Source of the DNA: Bradymonas sp963697525
GTDB lineage: Bacteria > Myxococcota_A > Bradymonadia > Bradymonadales > Bradymonadaceae
NCBI GenBank assembly: GCA_963697525.1
Contig: OY969087.1
Span: forward strand, 2,232,001-2,296,000
Direction of reading: 5' to 3'
DNA length: 64,000 nucleotides
Shown here: positions 18,054 to 27,511 of the stretch, in pieces
How positions within the stretch are numbered: position 1 is the first letter of the stretch
Layout: every line of letters starts with the position of its first letter
Position numbers and translations under genes: made by a program
The notes under the pieces: model-generated
What the model was told of the DNA's origin: nothing
What the model saw: the letters and a program-made list of their open reading frames with translations, nothing else
The model's database searches: none

Positions 18054-19514
18054 TTAGTGCCCCGACAATGTCCGCGCCGGGTCGACGTGGCTGGCCTGGA
18101 AGGCCGGAAAGAGCGAGCCCAGCCAGCAAAACAGCACGGCCACGCCCACCGAGGCCGCCAGCATCCACGGCTCGATGACAAAGAGGCTGTCGGGTTTGAA
18201 GGGGAAGTTGCCCACCTGGGTGGCGAAGATGTAGTCGATGAGCTCGATGACCCCAAAGCCCAGCGCCAGGCCGGCCAGCCCGCCGAATAGGCCCAGCACG
18301 GTCGCCTCGCTGATGACCAGGGCGCGGATGTCGCCGCGGGTGGCGCCCAGGGCGCGCATCAGGCCGAGCTCCTGGCGGCGCTCCAGGATGACCATCATGA
18401 ACGTGTGCATGATGTTGACCGCCGAGATCGCCAAAATGATCAGGCTGATGAAGTTGAACACGATCGTCAGCAGCATGATCAACAGCCCGGCGCGCTGGGC
18501 ATCTTTGTAGCGGTCGGAGAGGGCAAAGCCCATGTCCTTGATGCGCTGGGCGACGCGGGGCACGGCCTCGTTGCTGGTCGTCTCCACCACGATGGAGTGG
18601 TACTCGCCGTCTTGCTTCTCGTTGCCAAAGCGCTTGTTGAGCCGCTTGACGTAGCCGATGGGCATGGTCGCGCCCAGATCGATGGCTTTGTCGGAGAAGC
18701 CCACAAACTCCATGCGGTAAGCCACGGCCCGGCCGCGCGCCGAGCGGCCCAGGTAGCCGCGCCCGAAGATGGCGTCGGCTTGCAGGCCGACCAGGGCGTC
18801 CTCGGAGAGCTTGGGAAGCTTGGAGAGCATGCCCCGCGCGCCGCCCATGGCGGTCTGAAAACTGCCGTTATACAGCTCGAGCAGCTTGGGGGAGGCGATG
18901 ACGGGAATCGGCATGCGGCACTGGCCGCTGTGGACCTGGCAGTAGGACTTGCCGGTGCACGCCGGGTCGCCCTCCTGGGAGCAGGCGTTGGCTTTGCAGG
19001 TGCCGTCGGCACAGGCATGTCCGCCGGGGCAATCGCTGTCCTGCGAGCACGACGTCGGGGCCTCGAAGTCGCGAAACTTCAGGTCCCCGGCGAGTTTGTC
19101 GTCGTCGACCAGCCGCGGTGGGATGCCGTCGGCGATGAGTTCGGCGACCATATCCTGGCCCAAGATCTCCTTGCCGCCGCGGATGCTCGCCGGGAAGGTG
19201 AGCTTCATCTTGGGGTAGACCTGGGCGACACCGTCGATCTTTCGGAGCCGCTCGACGGCGGCGTCGTCGAGCTTCTTGCCCCCGAAGAGGCCCTCGGTGC
19301 GAAGGCCGGCGACGTCGTAGGTCTTTTTGACCACCTCGAGCTGGCGCACCACGAAGATGCGCTCGAGCACGACCTGCTTGATGCCCGCGCCCAGCGCCGT
19401 GAAGAACAGCAGGGTGCTGATGCCCACCACGATGCCCACGCTGGACAACAGAAAATCGCGCCGGTTGCGCCGGATAGACTGGGAGACCAGACGGGTGAGC
19501 TTGGCGAGCTTCAC
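18054..19514 (-). CDS. FtsX/MacB-type ABC transporter permease with an eight-Cys insertion
   Basis: The product has 486 residues. TM1 (residues about 21-45, FLLSSVGIVVGISTLLFFTALG) is followed by a large periplasmic domain and three C-terminal helices (FISLIILAISAVNIMHTFMMV; the ALGATRGDIRALVISEATVLGLFGGLAGLALGFG region; and a last helix near VGVAVLFCWLGSL). This is the usual layout of MacB/LolC-type permeases. Residues 156-199 hold eight Cys in a compact, Gly/Asp-rich stretch (CSQDSDCPGGHACADGTCK and onward), not normal for the family and like the EB/Dickkopf modules of other lipoproteins in this window. The GTG start overlaps the ATPase stop by four bases (GTGA), so translation is probably coupled. 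Confidence 0.85.
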   Translation of the reverse strand: MKLAKLTRLVSQSIRRNRRDFLLSSVGIVVGISTLLFFTALGAGIKQVVLERIFVVRQLEVVKKTYDVAGLRTEGLFGGKKLDDAAVERLRKIDGVAQVYPKMKLTFPASIRGGKEILGQDMVAELIADGIPPRLVDDDKLAGDLKFRDFEAPTSCSQDSDCPGGHACADGTCKANACSQEGDPACTGKSYCQVHSGQCRMPIPVIASPKLLELYNGSFQTAMGGARGMLSKLPKLSEDALVGLQADAIFGRGYLGRSARGRAVAYRMEFVGFSDKAIDLGATMPIGYVKRLNKRFGNEKQDGEYHSIVVETTSNEAVPRVAQRIKDMGFALSDRYKDAQRAGLLIMLLTIVFNFISLIILAISAVNIMHTFMMVILERRQELGLMRALGATRGDIRALVISEATVLGLFGGLAGLALGFGVIELIDYIFATQVGNFPFKPDSLFVIEPWMLAASVGVAVLFCWLGSLFPAFQASHVDPARTLSGH

Positions 19515-20323
19515 GAGGCCTCCTCGGACACCGAGTCGGTGTCGGTGGGGCCGTCGGCGGCCTCGGCGGCGGGCGGATCGCCCGTGTCGTCGGCGCCCAA
19601 CTTCAGCAAGCCGAGCTCGTCGGGTTGGACGGGCTCATTGGGTTCGTCGGCCACCAGCGCGCCGTCTTCCAGGCGAATGATGCGCCGGGCCATGCGCGCG
19701 ATATGCTCCTCGTGGGTGACCACGACCAGCGTGACGTCCTCGTCGCGGTTGAGATCTTGAAAGGTCTTCATGATCTGCAGGCCCGTGCGGCGATCGAGGC
19801 TGCCGGTGGGCTCGTCGCAGAAGATGATCGACGGCTGGTGGAACAGCGCCCGGGCGATGGCCACGCGCTGTTTTTGGCCGCCGGAGAGCTGCGGCGGACG
19901 CTCGTCGGCTTTGTCACCCAGGCCGACCTTGGCCAGCAGTTGGCGGGCGCGCTCGGCGGGATCGGCCGAGCCCGGGCCGGACTTGGTGCCAAAATAGGAG
20001 GGCAGGGCGACGTTTTCGGCCGCGCTCAAATGATCGAGCAGGTTGAACTGCTGGAAGACGAAGCCAAACTGGCTGTTGCGCAGGCGCGACAGTCGGCGGT
20101 CGGAGAGCTGGTCGACGCGTTCGTCGCCGGCGCTGACCTGGCCGTCGTAGGCGCGATCGAGCCCGCCCATGATGTTCAGAAGGGTGGTCTTGCCGGAGCC
20201 GGAGGTCCCGACGATGGCGACGAATTCGCCGGAGCGGATGCTCAGGGAGATATCCCCGAGCACCCGCGTTCGGCCTTGTCCCTTGCCATAGAATTTGGAA
20301 AGGGCTGTGACGGAAATGCGCAC
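19511..20323 (-). CDS. LolD/MacB-type ABC transporter ATPase
   Basis: The 270-residue product contains every ABC ATPase element: Walker A GTSGSGKTT, Q-loop FVFQQFNLL, signature LSGGQKQR, Walker B IIFCDEPTGSLD and H-loop VVTHE. The order and spacing fit the LolD/MacB export subfamily, which powers FtsX-like permeases that move lipoproteins or peptides from the inner membrane. The last ~50 residues are an acidic Asp/Glu/Pro-rich tail not typical of LolD. The start is GTG at 20323, 11 bases after the lipoprotein gene, so the three genes from 22113 to 18054 form one operon. Confidence 0.92.
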   Translation of the reverse strand: MRISVTALSKFYGKGQGRTRVLGDISLSIRSGEFVAIVGTSGSGKTTLLNIMGGLDRAYDGQVSAGDERVDQLSDRRLSRLRNSQFGFVFQQFNLLDHLSAAENVALPSYFGTKSGPGSADPAERARQLLAKVGLGDKADERPPQLSGGQKQRVAIARALFHQPSIIFCDEPTGSLDRRTGLQIMKTFQDLNRDEDVTLVVVTHEEHIARMARRIIRLEDGALVADEPNEPVQPDELGLLKLGADDTGDPPAAEAADGPTDTDSVSEEAS

Positions 20324-20334
20324 AGTAATGCTAC

Positions 20335-22113
20335 TTATTGCTTGTCGCCTGCGCCCTTGTCGGCGCCCGCTTTGGCCGCCTGGGGAGTCAGGTCGATCGT
20401 CAGGTCGAGGAAGGCGCCGGTCTCGCCGACCTGGGTGGTCAGCGAGGCTTCCTGCAGCTTCTTGAGGAACTCGACCGCCTTGGGCTGAGTCTTGGCGAGC
20501 AGGTCACCCAGTTGATTCTGGGCGCGCACGAAGTTCAGGTACAGGCCGTTGTAATGCTCGTTGGTGGCGAAGTCTTTGCCCAGCTCGAGCTTGTCGGCGT
20601 CGGCCAACTTCTTCTCGTCGCGCTTGCCGGCGATGTACTGGTAGACCGACTCGTCGGAGAAGGCGCCGGTGGCGTACACCAGCAGCTTGTTCTTGATGTA
20701 GAACTGGCCCATGGGGCGGGTGATATTCTTCATCTTGAGCACCTCCACCCCGTCCTTGACCTTGCTGCGGGTGACCGCGCCGTCGCCGGCTTTGATCAGC
20801 GCGGCGACGACCTTCTCGAGGCTGGCCTTGTCCTTGAACTGCACGGGCACCATGATCGCCAGGGTTTTGAACGGCTGGGTCATCACGGCCATCATCAGGT
20901 TGCCGTTGGCCTGCTGGACGACGTTTTTGTCCACGCCGTAGAACAACACGCCCAGGTTGCCGGTCATCTTCTGGATGACATCCTTCTCGACGTTGAGGCC
21001 GGCGTTTTGAGCGGCCGTGTCGAGCTGGGCCATCATCTGGTCGCGCTGCTCTTTGGGCAGGGTGTCCTTGTAGAACTTCCACAGCTTGGGCATGTCCACC
21101 GACACGCGCAGCCCGGCCATGGTATTGACGGTGGCGAAGTTGCCGATGGGCGACTTCGTCGGCGGGGTCATGATCGCCTTGGCGCGCTCGCGCACCTTCT
21201 GGGGCAGGCTCGCCCAGGCGCGCACCTTCAGCGCGCTTCCCTCGACGTTGAGGCTAAAGCCCAGGGCGTCGACGTTTTTCTGCATCCAGTTGACGGTGGC
21301 CTTCTCGATGGGGTCGGCGTTTTTGCGCACCTCGGCCAGGCGCTCGTCGGTCATCGTCTTCTTGGCGTTGACGAAGATGGCGATGGCCTGCTTGGAGCCC
21401 AGCGCCTTGTCGAACTTCTTGTAGCCTTCGACCGAGGCCAGTGATTTGGCCTTGTCGAGCTTGGTCAGCTTGGCCACCAGCACCTTGGGATCTTTGGCGT
21501 CCATCGACGAGGTGATGTTCTCGGTGCTGTCGCTCTCGGGGAACGCCACCGCCACCAGCTTGCCGTGGTAGGCCCAGGCGACGCTGTTGGCGTCCTTGCC
21601 CAGGACCTTGACGCTCTGGCCGTCGGCCTTCTCGGATTTGGCCACGCCCTCGATATTCATGCTCTTTTTGAGCTGATCGGCGAAGGCCTTCTCGAATTGT
21701 TGCTTGTTGGCCACGTAGGTGATGAGCACGGGGCGCTTGCCGACCACGCTGACCATCAAGCCGCTGTCGGCAGCGATGCCGGACTTTTTCCAGCTCTTGG
21801 CGTCGAAGATGTCGATGCCCAGCTCGTTTTTGGCTTGCTCCTCGATGAGGCTGGTCATCGGCACCGCGTCACCCAGGGTGTCGCGAGCGGTCTTAAGGGA
21901 GGTGCGCATGCCCTTGAGATCGCCGACGACGATGCCCGCCGGGGTGTCCGACGGCAAGTGGCTTGCCATGTCCTCGACGCGCGCGCTGGCCGAGTCGGGG
22001 ACCTTCCCGGACTTGTCGCAGCCGGTGGCGGTGGCCAGCAACAGGGCCAGCGTCAAGAAGGCCAGTCGACCGGGGCGGCCGCGGCGCGTGGAAAGGGACG
22101 ATACGATGTTCAT
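20335..22113 (-). CDS. Predicted lipoprotein, DUF3352-like, first gene of the ABC export operon
   Basis: The product has 592 residues. ATG 22113 follows GAGGAG at seven bases. The signal ends in a TATGC lipobox near residue 32 (LTLALLLATATGC). The mature protein shows repeated alpha/beta units of about 90 residues (for example LPSDTPAGIVVGDLKG, VLITYVANKQQFEKAF, TLAIMVPVQFKDKASLEKVVAAL), like the DUF3352-type proteins of unknown role. Being upstream of an export ATPase and permease, it may be a substrate, a chaperone or an extracytoplasmic partner. That role is inferred from position only. Confidence 0.75.
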   Translation of the reverse strand: MNIVSSLSTRRGRPGRLAFLTLALLLATATGCDKSGKVPDSASARVEDMASHLPSDTPAGIVVGDLKGMRTSLKTARDTLGDAVPMTSLIEEQAKNELGIDIFDAKSWKKSGIAADSGLMVSVVGKRPVLITYVANKQQFEKAFADQLKKSMNIEGVAKSEKADGQSVKVLGKDANSVAWAYHGKLVAVAFPESDSTENITSSMDAKDPKVLVAKLTKLDKAKSLASVEGYKKFDKALGSKQAIAIFVNAKKTMTDERLAEVRKNADPIEKATVNWMQKNVDALGFSLNVEGSALKVRAWASLPQKVRERAKAIMTPPTKSPIGNFATVNTMAGLRVSVDMPKLWKFYKDTLPKEQRDQMMAQLDTAAQNAGLNVEKDVIQKMTGNLGVLFYGVDKNVVQQANGNLMMAVMTQPFKTLAIMVPVQFKDKASLEKVVAALIKAGDGAVTRSKVKDGVEVLKMKNITRPMGQFYIKNKLLVYATGAFSDESVYQYIAGKRDEKKLADADKLELGKDFATNEHYNGLYLNFVRAQNQLGDLLAKTQPKAVEFLKKLQEASLTTQVGETGAFLDLTIDLTPQAAKAGADKGAGDKQ

Positions 22114-22361
22114 GACAGTCTCCTCGAAGTGTAGTCAAAAGCGTCGCCCCGCTCGGCGCTCCGGGCACACAAGCGGACCATGACAGGCGGGTCGAGCTAC
22201 GCTCACCCGCCGACGACTGACAATTCACAGCCTCTAACCGATGCCACTGTACATAGCAAGCAGCACGACAAACGTCACGTGTAATTTCGGCCACGCGCGG
22301 CGGGTTCTTGCTGGCGATCTGAGGCCGGATCAGTTACGGTTTCTTCAGAACGCATCTCCCG

Positions 22362-25300
22362 ATGAAAGCTTCCCCGGTTCGCATGTCGAATTACCAAGAT
22401 GGTTCTACCGTAGCGGGTCGCTTTGTCGTGCTCGACAAGATTGGCGCAGGGGGCATGGGCGCCGTCTATCGAGCCCTGCAGACCTCGTTGGACCGCGAGG
22501 TTGCCCTCAAGGTGTTGCACTCCGACAAGGCGTTCACTGCGAGAGCGCGGCGACGATTCGGCCGCGAGGCGCGCGCGATTGCGCGGCTGAACCACCCGCA
22601 TATCGCCGGGGTGTACGACTTCGGCACCGACAACGACGACCAGACGCTGTGGTTGGCGATGGAGCTCGTCGACGGCTTTGCCCTGAGCCGTCTGAAGCGA
22701 GACGACGTCGACATCCTGCGCCTGGCCTCGCTGACCGATCAGGTATTGAGCGCGTTGTCGGCCGCCCACGCCCGCGGCATCATTCACCGTGATCTCAAGC
22801 CGTCGAACATCCTGGTCAGCAAGGATGACGAGGGCCGCGAGATCATCAAGCTGGTCGACTTCGGCCTGGCGGCCACCCAATCGGGTGATTTGCACCTGAA
22901 AAACGCCCCCGGCGGGCTGGGCAACGAGAAGAGCGAAGTCGACAACCGCAGGGTGATTTTAGGCACGCCGCGGTATATGGCTCCCGAGATTTTTCGGCGC
23001 AAGCCCGTCGACCCGCGCGTCGACCTGTACGCGCTGGGGGTCATCCTCTTCGAGATCCTGGTGGGCGCCCCGCCGTATCCCGGCGACGATCCCAAAAAGG
23101 TCATGAAGGCCCACCTGAACGCGCCCATCCCCCAACTGGAGGTGCGCAGCGGCCGGGAGGTCCCCGCCGAGCTGGAGCGGTGCATCTACCGGCTATTGGC
23201 CAAAGACCCCGCCGAGCGCATCCAGACCGCCGCCGAGGCGCGCGAGAGCATCCAGACGGTCATCAACCAGTTTAGCTACGTGCCCTGGATGGTCACCGGG
23301 CCTCAATTCAACGACCCCAATTCGCTGAGCCACCCGGGCAATATCTCGGCGGCGGGCTTTTTGAGCGGCTACGGAGGCCAGACCGTGCCGCCGGCGGCGA
23401 TGTTCGGGGGCAGCTCGACCTTCGGGATGCCCTCGAGCCAGACTGCCCCGCTGGTGGGCCGCGTCGAGGAGCGCCGAAGCATCGAGCGCCACGTGCGCCG
23501 GGCGGCCGAGCGCGGCCAGGGCGGGTTGGTCTTCGTGGAGGGCACCGCCGGGGCGGGCAAGTCCCGGTTGGTCGAGTGGATCCGCGTGCGCGTCGAAGAA
23601 TCCGGCGTCATGCGCGTCGTCCAGGGCAATTACTCGCGCTCGATGGGCGGGTTCAACGGAGTGCGCGCCGTGCTCGAAGCGGTGCTCGACACCCGCGACT
23701 CCTCCTACGATCAGCTCCCCTTCGTGGTGCGCTCGCGCATGGAGCAGTGGGGCTTTTCGGACGACGAGATCGAGCAGACCGTCGGCTTGATGCAGCCCGG
23801 TGGCGAGGACGTCGTCTTCCAGCCCGGCGACTTCGACGGCCCCCGGGCGACCAACCGGCGCGAGCGGGTCTTCTCGACGCTGGAGACGATCCTGCGCCGG
23901 GTCGCCCAGGAGCGCCCGCTGCTGATCGTGCTCGACGATCTGCACCACGCCGGCGAGCCCACCGCGGCCTTTCTGGAGCATTTGAGCGTGGGCCTGCAAT
24001 TCGACCCCGCGCCGCTGGTCGTCATCAGCACCCTGCGAAGCGGCGAGCACCGCAACGCCCCCCATGTCTTCGCCACCCTCGACCGCCTGGAGCGCGTGGG
24101 CGCCGAGGACGTGCTTCGCCTGGGGCTCGATCGGCTCAGTGACCGCGAGGTCGTCACGCTCATCGAGCACCTCGCCCCCGTGGAGACCGGCGTGGCCAAC
24201 GAGATTGCCCGGCGCGTCTCCGGCAACCCGCTGCACGCCACCGAGCTTTTGCGCTACCTGCAGGAGAGCGGCAAGCTGTTGTACGACAACGGCAGTTGGG
24301 CGCTGGCCGAGGGGACCGACATCGACGCCGAAATCCCTACCGAGATCGCCGACATGATGCGCTACCGCGCCCGGCAGGTCTGGGAGAGCCAGCAGGATTC
24401 GGCCTCGATGAAGGCGGTGCTCGAGCGCGCGGCGATCCTGGGCACCCGCTTCGATTACCGGCTGTTTCGCTCGATGATCACCCGCGAGCAGGGCCGCCCC
24501 TGTGCCGAGGTGCTCGATCCCGCCCTGGAGATCTTGGTGCGCGAGGGGATCCTGCGCGAGGTCGGCCACAGCGGCGAGGATATCCTGGAGTTCGACCACG
24601 TGCTCATGCGCGAGGTGCTGCTGCACGACATGGAGGGGCGGCGCTCGTTGCGCGGGCTGCATAAATTGGCCGCCGAGGCCAAGATCGAGTTCTTCGCCGA
24701 TCGCATCGACGCGCACGCCGAGGAGATCGCCGAGCATTACCGGCGCGCGCGCGAGCCGCAGGGGGTCTATATCTACACCCTCAAGGCGGCGCGGGCGGCG
24801 GCCAACGCCGCCGATCTCACCCGCGCCATGGAACTGTATCGGGAGGCCGAGGGGCTGTCCGACTCCGCCCAGACCGAGCAGCTCGACGGCATGCTCGCCG
24901 AATCGTCCTACGTGCTGCAAAGCGAGGAGGTCGCCCTGGAGGTCGCCCACCTGGAGCGGCGCGTGGGCGAATACGACTCGGCCCGGTCGCATTACCGCAA
25001 GCTGTTGAGCGGCGACAATATCAGCGTGGGTCTGTGGGCGCGCTGGGGCCTGGGCCAACTGGCCGAGCGCCAGGGCGATCTGTCAGAAGCCGAGGGCTGG
25101 TACGAGGCCGCCCGACGCGAGGCGCGCGCGGCGGCCGATTTGGGCCATCACGAGGCCGCCGAGCAGGTCGACGCCTTCAGCATGTGCGCGCTGGGAAGCA
25201 TCGCGTCGATGCGCGGCAATTACTCGGCGGCGGCGGTGCTGTTGGGCGAAGCGCTTGAGAAGGCCGAACAATTCGAGGAGGCGGCGCTTCAGGCCGAGGC

Positions 25301-26156
25301 GCTCCAACTGTTGGCCGAGGTCAAGGCTCGCCGCGGCGACCTGGACAACGCCGAATTGTACAGCCGCCGGGCCGCCATTTTGGTCGAGGGGCTGGGCGAC
25401 GCCGAGTTGGCGGCGCGTGTACAGATGAACGCCGCCACGCTTTTGGCCGAGTCCGGCGAGTCCGACCGCGCCCTCAAAATGCTCACCCAGGTGCTCGACA
25501 GCGTCCAGGAGCTCGGCGAGCAACACCTGCAGGCGGAATGCCGGCTACGCCTGGGCGTGGTCTACTGGCGTCGCGCCGACTACAAGCACGCCGCGCGCAG
25601 CCTTCGCAAGGCCCATAAGGCGTTCGCCGACTTCGAAGACCAGCGCGGGATCACCCGCTGCAAATTTCACCTGGCGCGCCTGGCGTTGAGCATCGGGCGG
25701 CACAAAGAGACCCTGTCGCTGGGGCGCGATGCCCTGGAGGGCTTCCGCGACCTGGAGGACCGCCGCGGCATCGCCCGAGCGCGGCTTCTGCTGGGACGCC
25801 TGCAACGCCAGTTGGGCAAGGAAGACGCGGCGCTCAAGCTCGTCGAGCGCGCCGAGACCGACTTCGAGGCCATCGGCGACGTCCACGGACGTCTGGCCTG
25901 TCGGGCGGTCAAGGCGCTGTTGCTCGAGGAGATGGCCGAGCACGTACGCGTCGACGAGCTGCTGGCGTCGATGATGAACGGCGCGGCGCTGCAGCGCTCG
26001 TCGGACGAGGACGTCGCCACGGCGCTCGACGACCTGTCCCGGCTGCTCAACCGCCGCGACCCCGCTATGGCGATCGAGGTCGACGAACACGCCGAAGGCG
26101 CTTATCGTCGTCTGGGACGCCCCGCCAGTGCGCGTGGGCAGACCGCGACGACCTGA
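22362..26156 (+). CDS. Ser/Thr protein kinase fused to an AAA ATPase and TPR array (PknK-like)
   Basis: The product has 1264 residues. The kinase domain (about 20-300) has the Gly-rich loop GAGGMG (29-33), Lys50 in VALKVL, HRDLKPSN (catalytic D144, N149) and DFG (166-168), all intact. An AAA/STAND-type ATPase follows, with Walker A GTAGAGKS (394-401) and Walker B LLIVLDDLHHA. The last ~500 residues are TPR-like helical repeats. This kinase-ATPase-TPR order is that of PknK/MalT-like signalling proteins, in which repeats sense a ligand or partner. ATG 22362 and ATG 22383 are both possible; neither has a strong ribosome-binding site. It is the first gene of a likely pair with 26195-27013. Confidence 0.93.
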   Translation: MKASPVRMSNYQDGSTVAGRFVVLDKIGAGGMGAVYRALQTSLDREVALKVLHSDKAFTARARRRFGREARAIARLNHPHIAGVYDFGTDNDDQTLWLAMELVDGFALSRLKRDDVDILRLASLTDQVLSALSAAHARGIIHRDLKPSNILVSKDDEGREIIKLVDFGLAATQSGDLHLKNAPGGLGNEKSEVDNRRVILGTPRYMAPEIFRRKPVDPRVDLYALGVILFEILVGAPPYPGDDPKKVMKAHLNAPIPQLEVRSGREVPAELERCIYRLLAKDPAERIQTAAEARESIQTVINQFSYVPWMVTGPQFNDPNSLSHPGNISAAGFLSGYGGQTVPPAAMFGGSSTFGMPSSQTAPLVGRVEERRSIERHVRRAAERGQGGLVFVEGTAGAGKSRLVEWIRVRVEESGVMRVVQGNYSRSMGGFNGVRAVLEAVLDTRDSSYDQLPFVVRSRMEQWGFSDDEIEQTVGLMQPGGEDVVFQPGDFDGPRATNRRERVFSTLETILRRVAQERPLLIVLDDLHHAGEPTAAFLEHLSVGLQFDPAPLVVISTLRSGEHRNAPHVFATLDRLERVGAEDVLRLGLDRLSDREVVTLIEHLAPVETGVANEIARRVSGNPLHATELLRYLQESGKLLYDNGSWALAEGTDIDAEIPTEIADMMRYRARQVWESQQDSASMKAVLERAAILGTRFDYRLFRSMITREQGRPCAEVLDPALEILVREGILREVGHSGEDILEFDHVLMREVLLHDMEGRRSLRGLHKLAAEAKIEFFADRIDAHAEEIAEHYRRAREPQGVYIYTLKAARAAANAADLTRAMELYREAEGLSDSAQTEQLDGMLAESSYVLQSEEVALEVAHLERRVGEYDSARSHYRKLLSGDNISVGLWARWGLGQLAERQGDLSEAEGWYEAARREARAAADLGHHEAAEQVDAFSMCALGSIASMRGNYSAAAVLLGEALEKAEQFEEAALQAEALQLLAEVKARRGDLDNAELYSRRAAILVEGLGDAELAARVQMNAATLLAESGESDRALKMLTQVLDSVQELGEQHLQAECRLRLGVVYWRRADYKHAARSLRKAHKAFADFEDQRGITRCKFHLARLALSIGRHKETLSLGRDALEGFRDLEDRRGIARARLLLGRLQRQLGKEDAALKLVERAETDFEAIGDVHGRLACRAVKALLLEEMAEHVRVDELLASMMNGAALQRSSDEDVATALDDLSRLLNRRDPAMAIEVDEHAEGAYRRLGRPASARGQTATT

Positions 26157-26194
26157 CACGCCGCACCAACTCAACCAATGACCCATCAGCAGTC

Positions 26195-27013
26195 ATGAAT
26201 CACGCCGAGTTCGAAGCCGCTCTGACGCCCTACGTCTTGACGATGGGATCGAATGTGCCGCACCTGCACCTCGACCTGGATGTGGGCAAGCCCATCGAGC
26301 TGTTGCGCGTCGAGGACGAGCGAAATGCCGAATTCTGCTCCATCCTCAACCGCGGCAATCAGGCGGCCTTTGGCGGGCCCGACGACATGGGCATGCCCCT
26401 GTGGGTGATGCTCGACTGCGCGATCCTGCCGTCGGCGATGATCGGCTATATGCTGCCGCGCGAGATGGTCTCCGCCGAGATCATCGACCGGCTCGACGTC
26501 GACGACGACTACGACGGCTACATCCCCATCTCCGAGTATTGCGCCTGTCCCACCGTCGAGCCGGACACCTTCTCGGGCTTTTCGCTGCACAGCCACGTGC
26601 CCGGCCGCGGCATCGCCACGCGCACCAAGGCCCTGGGCCTGGCGGTGCTGGGGGCGAAACACCAGGTGGGCGTGACCCAATTCGACAACCCCGCCATCCG
26701 GGTCCACGTGCGTTTCGGGCCGCTGGAGGTGCGCATCCACCGGCCCATCGTGCACACCCACCCCGAGGACAGCTTCGTGTACCGCATGGACGTGCCCCCG
26801 TTGGACGATCTGGTGCAGATGGTGCGCGGCGAGAGCGAGTTTGGCACCGGCGAGCGCCCGCCCGGGCAGCGGTGGACATTCTTGCACGACGACGAAGTCG
26901 CCCACGGCCGCCTGCGCGAGCACCTGCAGGACGGCGGGCGCGCCTGGGTCATCCCGCCGGGCTGGCGGGCGACCGAGCAGGGCTACCAGATCTCGATGGT
27001 GCTCGGCGAGTAA
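26195..27013 (+). CDS. Hypothetical protein downstream of the PknK-like kinase
   Basis: The product has 272 residues, with no signal peptide or membrane helix. It contains an acidic stretch (IIDRLDVDDDYDGYIPISEY), several His pairs (SLHSHVPGRG, IHRPIVHTHPEDSF) and a C-terminal WRATEQGYQISMVLGE. I recognise no family. It follows the kinase gene on the same strand after 38 bases with no terminator between, so it may be a cotranscribed substrate or effector; this is inference. The next gene is opposite in strand, after a repeat-filled 763-base gap. Confidence 0.55.
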   Translation: MNHAEFEAALTPYVLTMGSNVPHLHLDLDVGKPIELLRVEDERNAEFCSILNRGNQAAFGGPDDMGMPLWVMLDCAILPSAMIGYMLPREMVSAEIIDRLDVDDDYDGYIPISEYCACPTVEPDTFSGFSLHSHVPGRGIATRTKALGLAVLGAKHQVGVTQFDNPAIRVHVRFGPLEVRIHRPIVHTHPEDSFVYRMDVPPLDDLVQMVRGESEFGTGERPPGQRWTFLHDDEVAHGRLREHLQDGGRAWVIPPGWRATEQGYQISMVLGE

Positions 27014-27057
27014 GCTGCGACGCCTGACACAACTTGGACGGCGTCCGCGGGAGCCGC

Positions 27058-27093
27058 GGAAACAGCGGAAACAGCGGAAACAGCGGAAACAGC
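27058..27093. repeat. Four tandem copies of a 9-bp unit
   Basis: The nonamer GGAAACAGC is repeated four times without a break, 45 bases after the end of the 272-residue gene. It sits just outside the left arm of the long inverted repeat at 27116-27287, and the matching position outside the right arm holds an 18-bp array. No gene is involved. Confidence 0.9.
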
Positions 27094-27115
27094 GGTATTC
27101 GCTGGTCGCGGCAGC

Positions 27116-27287
27116 GCTGAGGGATGCCGCGGAGGCGGCGCGAAAGGCGCGGGAGATTGGGTGAAGCGCGGAAGCCGTGTTGGGCATGGTGAGCGCGTTT
27201 AACCCTCGACTCACGTACGAGCAAAGAACACAGCGCCGCCGCGAATCTTCCGCGGCCATCCGAGGCGCCTCCGCGGCATCCCTCAGC
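27116..27287. repeat. 22-bp perfect inverted repeat with 128-base spacer
   Basis: The arms at 27116-27137 and 27266-27287 are exact reverse complements (starting GCTGAGGGATGCC), and similarity continues imperfectly outwards for roughly 15-20 more bases. Transcribed, this would form a long hairpin enclosing 128 bases that hold no credible gene. Tandem arrays lie on both outer sides. It could be a decayed mobile element or a structured repeat. Confidence 0.85.
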
Positions 27288-27300
27288 GTCACCGCAACCA

Positions 27301-27444
27301 GCGTCCCCCGCGAAACCAGCGTCCCCCGCGAAACCAGCGTCCCCCGCGAAACCAGCGTCCCCCGCGAAACCAGCGTCCCCCGCGAAACCAGCGTCCCCCG
27401 CGAAACCAGCGTCCCCCGCGAAACCAGCGTCCCCCGCGAAACCA
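27301..27444. repeat. Eight tandem copies of an 18-bp unit
   Basis: The unit GCGTCCCCCGCGAAACCA occurs eight times in perfect register from 27301 to 27444, ending abruptly at GCAGTCGGGG. Because 18 is divisible by three, long open frames run through it on both strands (TSVPRE repeats on plus, LVSRGT repeats on minus). These frames have no start context or conserved flanks and are not genes. It is probably a polymorphic minisatellite. Confidence 0.95.
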
Positions 27445-27511
27445 GCAGTCGGGGTGGTGCGCGCATCTGATGACTTTCGGCCGGAGCCTCTCGGGGCTCA
27501 CATGATGGTAC

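Noticed and set aside
16688..18256. N-terminal extension of the lipoprotein at 15689-16687
   Set aside because: The extra 523 codons are antisense to the winged-helix gene and would hide a clear lipoprotein signal at 16687.
27301..27444. Considered a CRISPR array
   Set aside because: The repeats abut with no unique spacers and no cas genes are nearby; it is a minisatellite.
27186..27470. Open frames through the 18-bp array on both strands
   Set aside because: They are open only because the unit length is divisible by three. No ribosome site, no conserved flanks, and repetitive peptides only.
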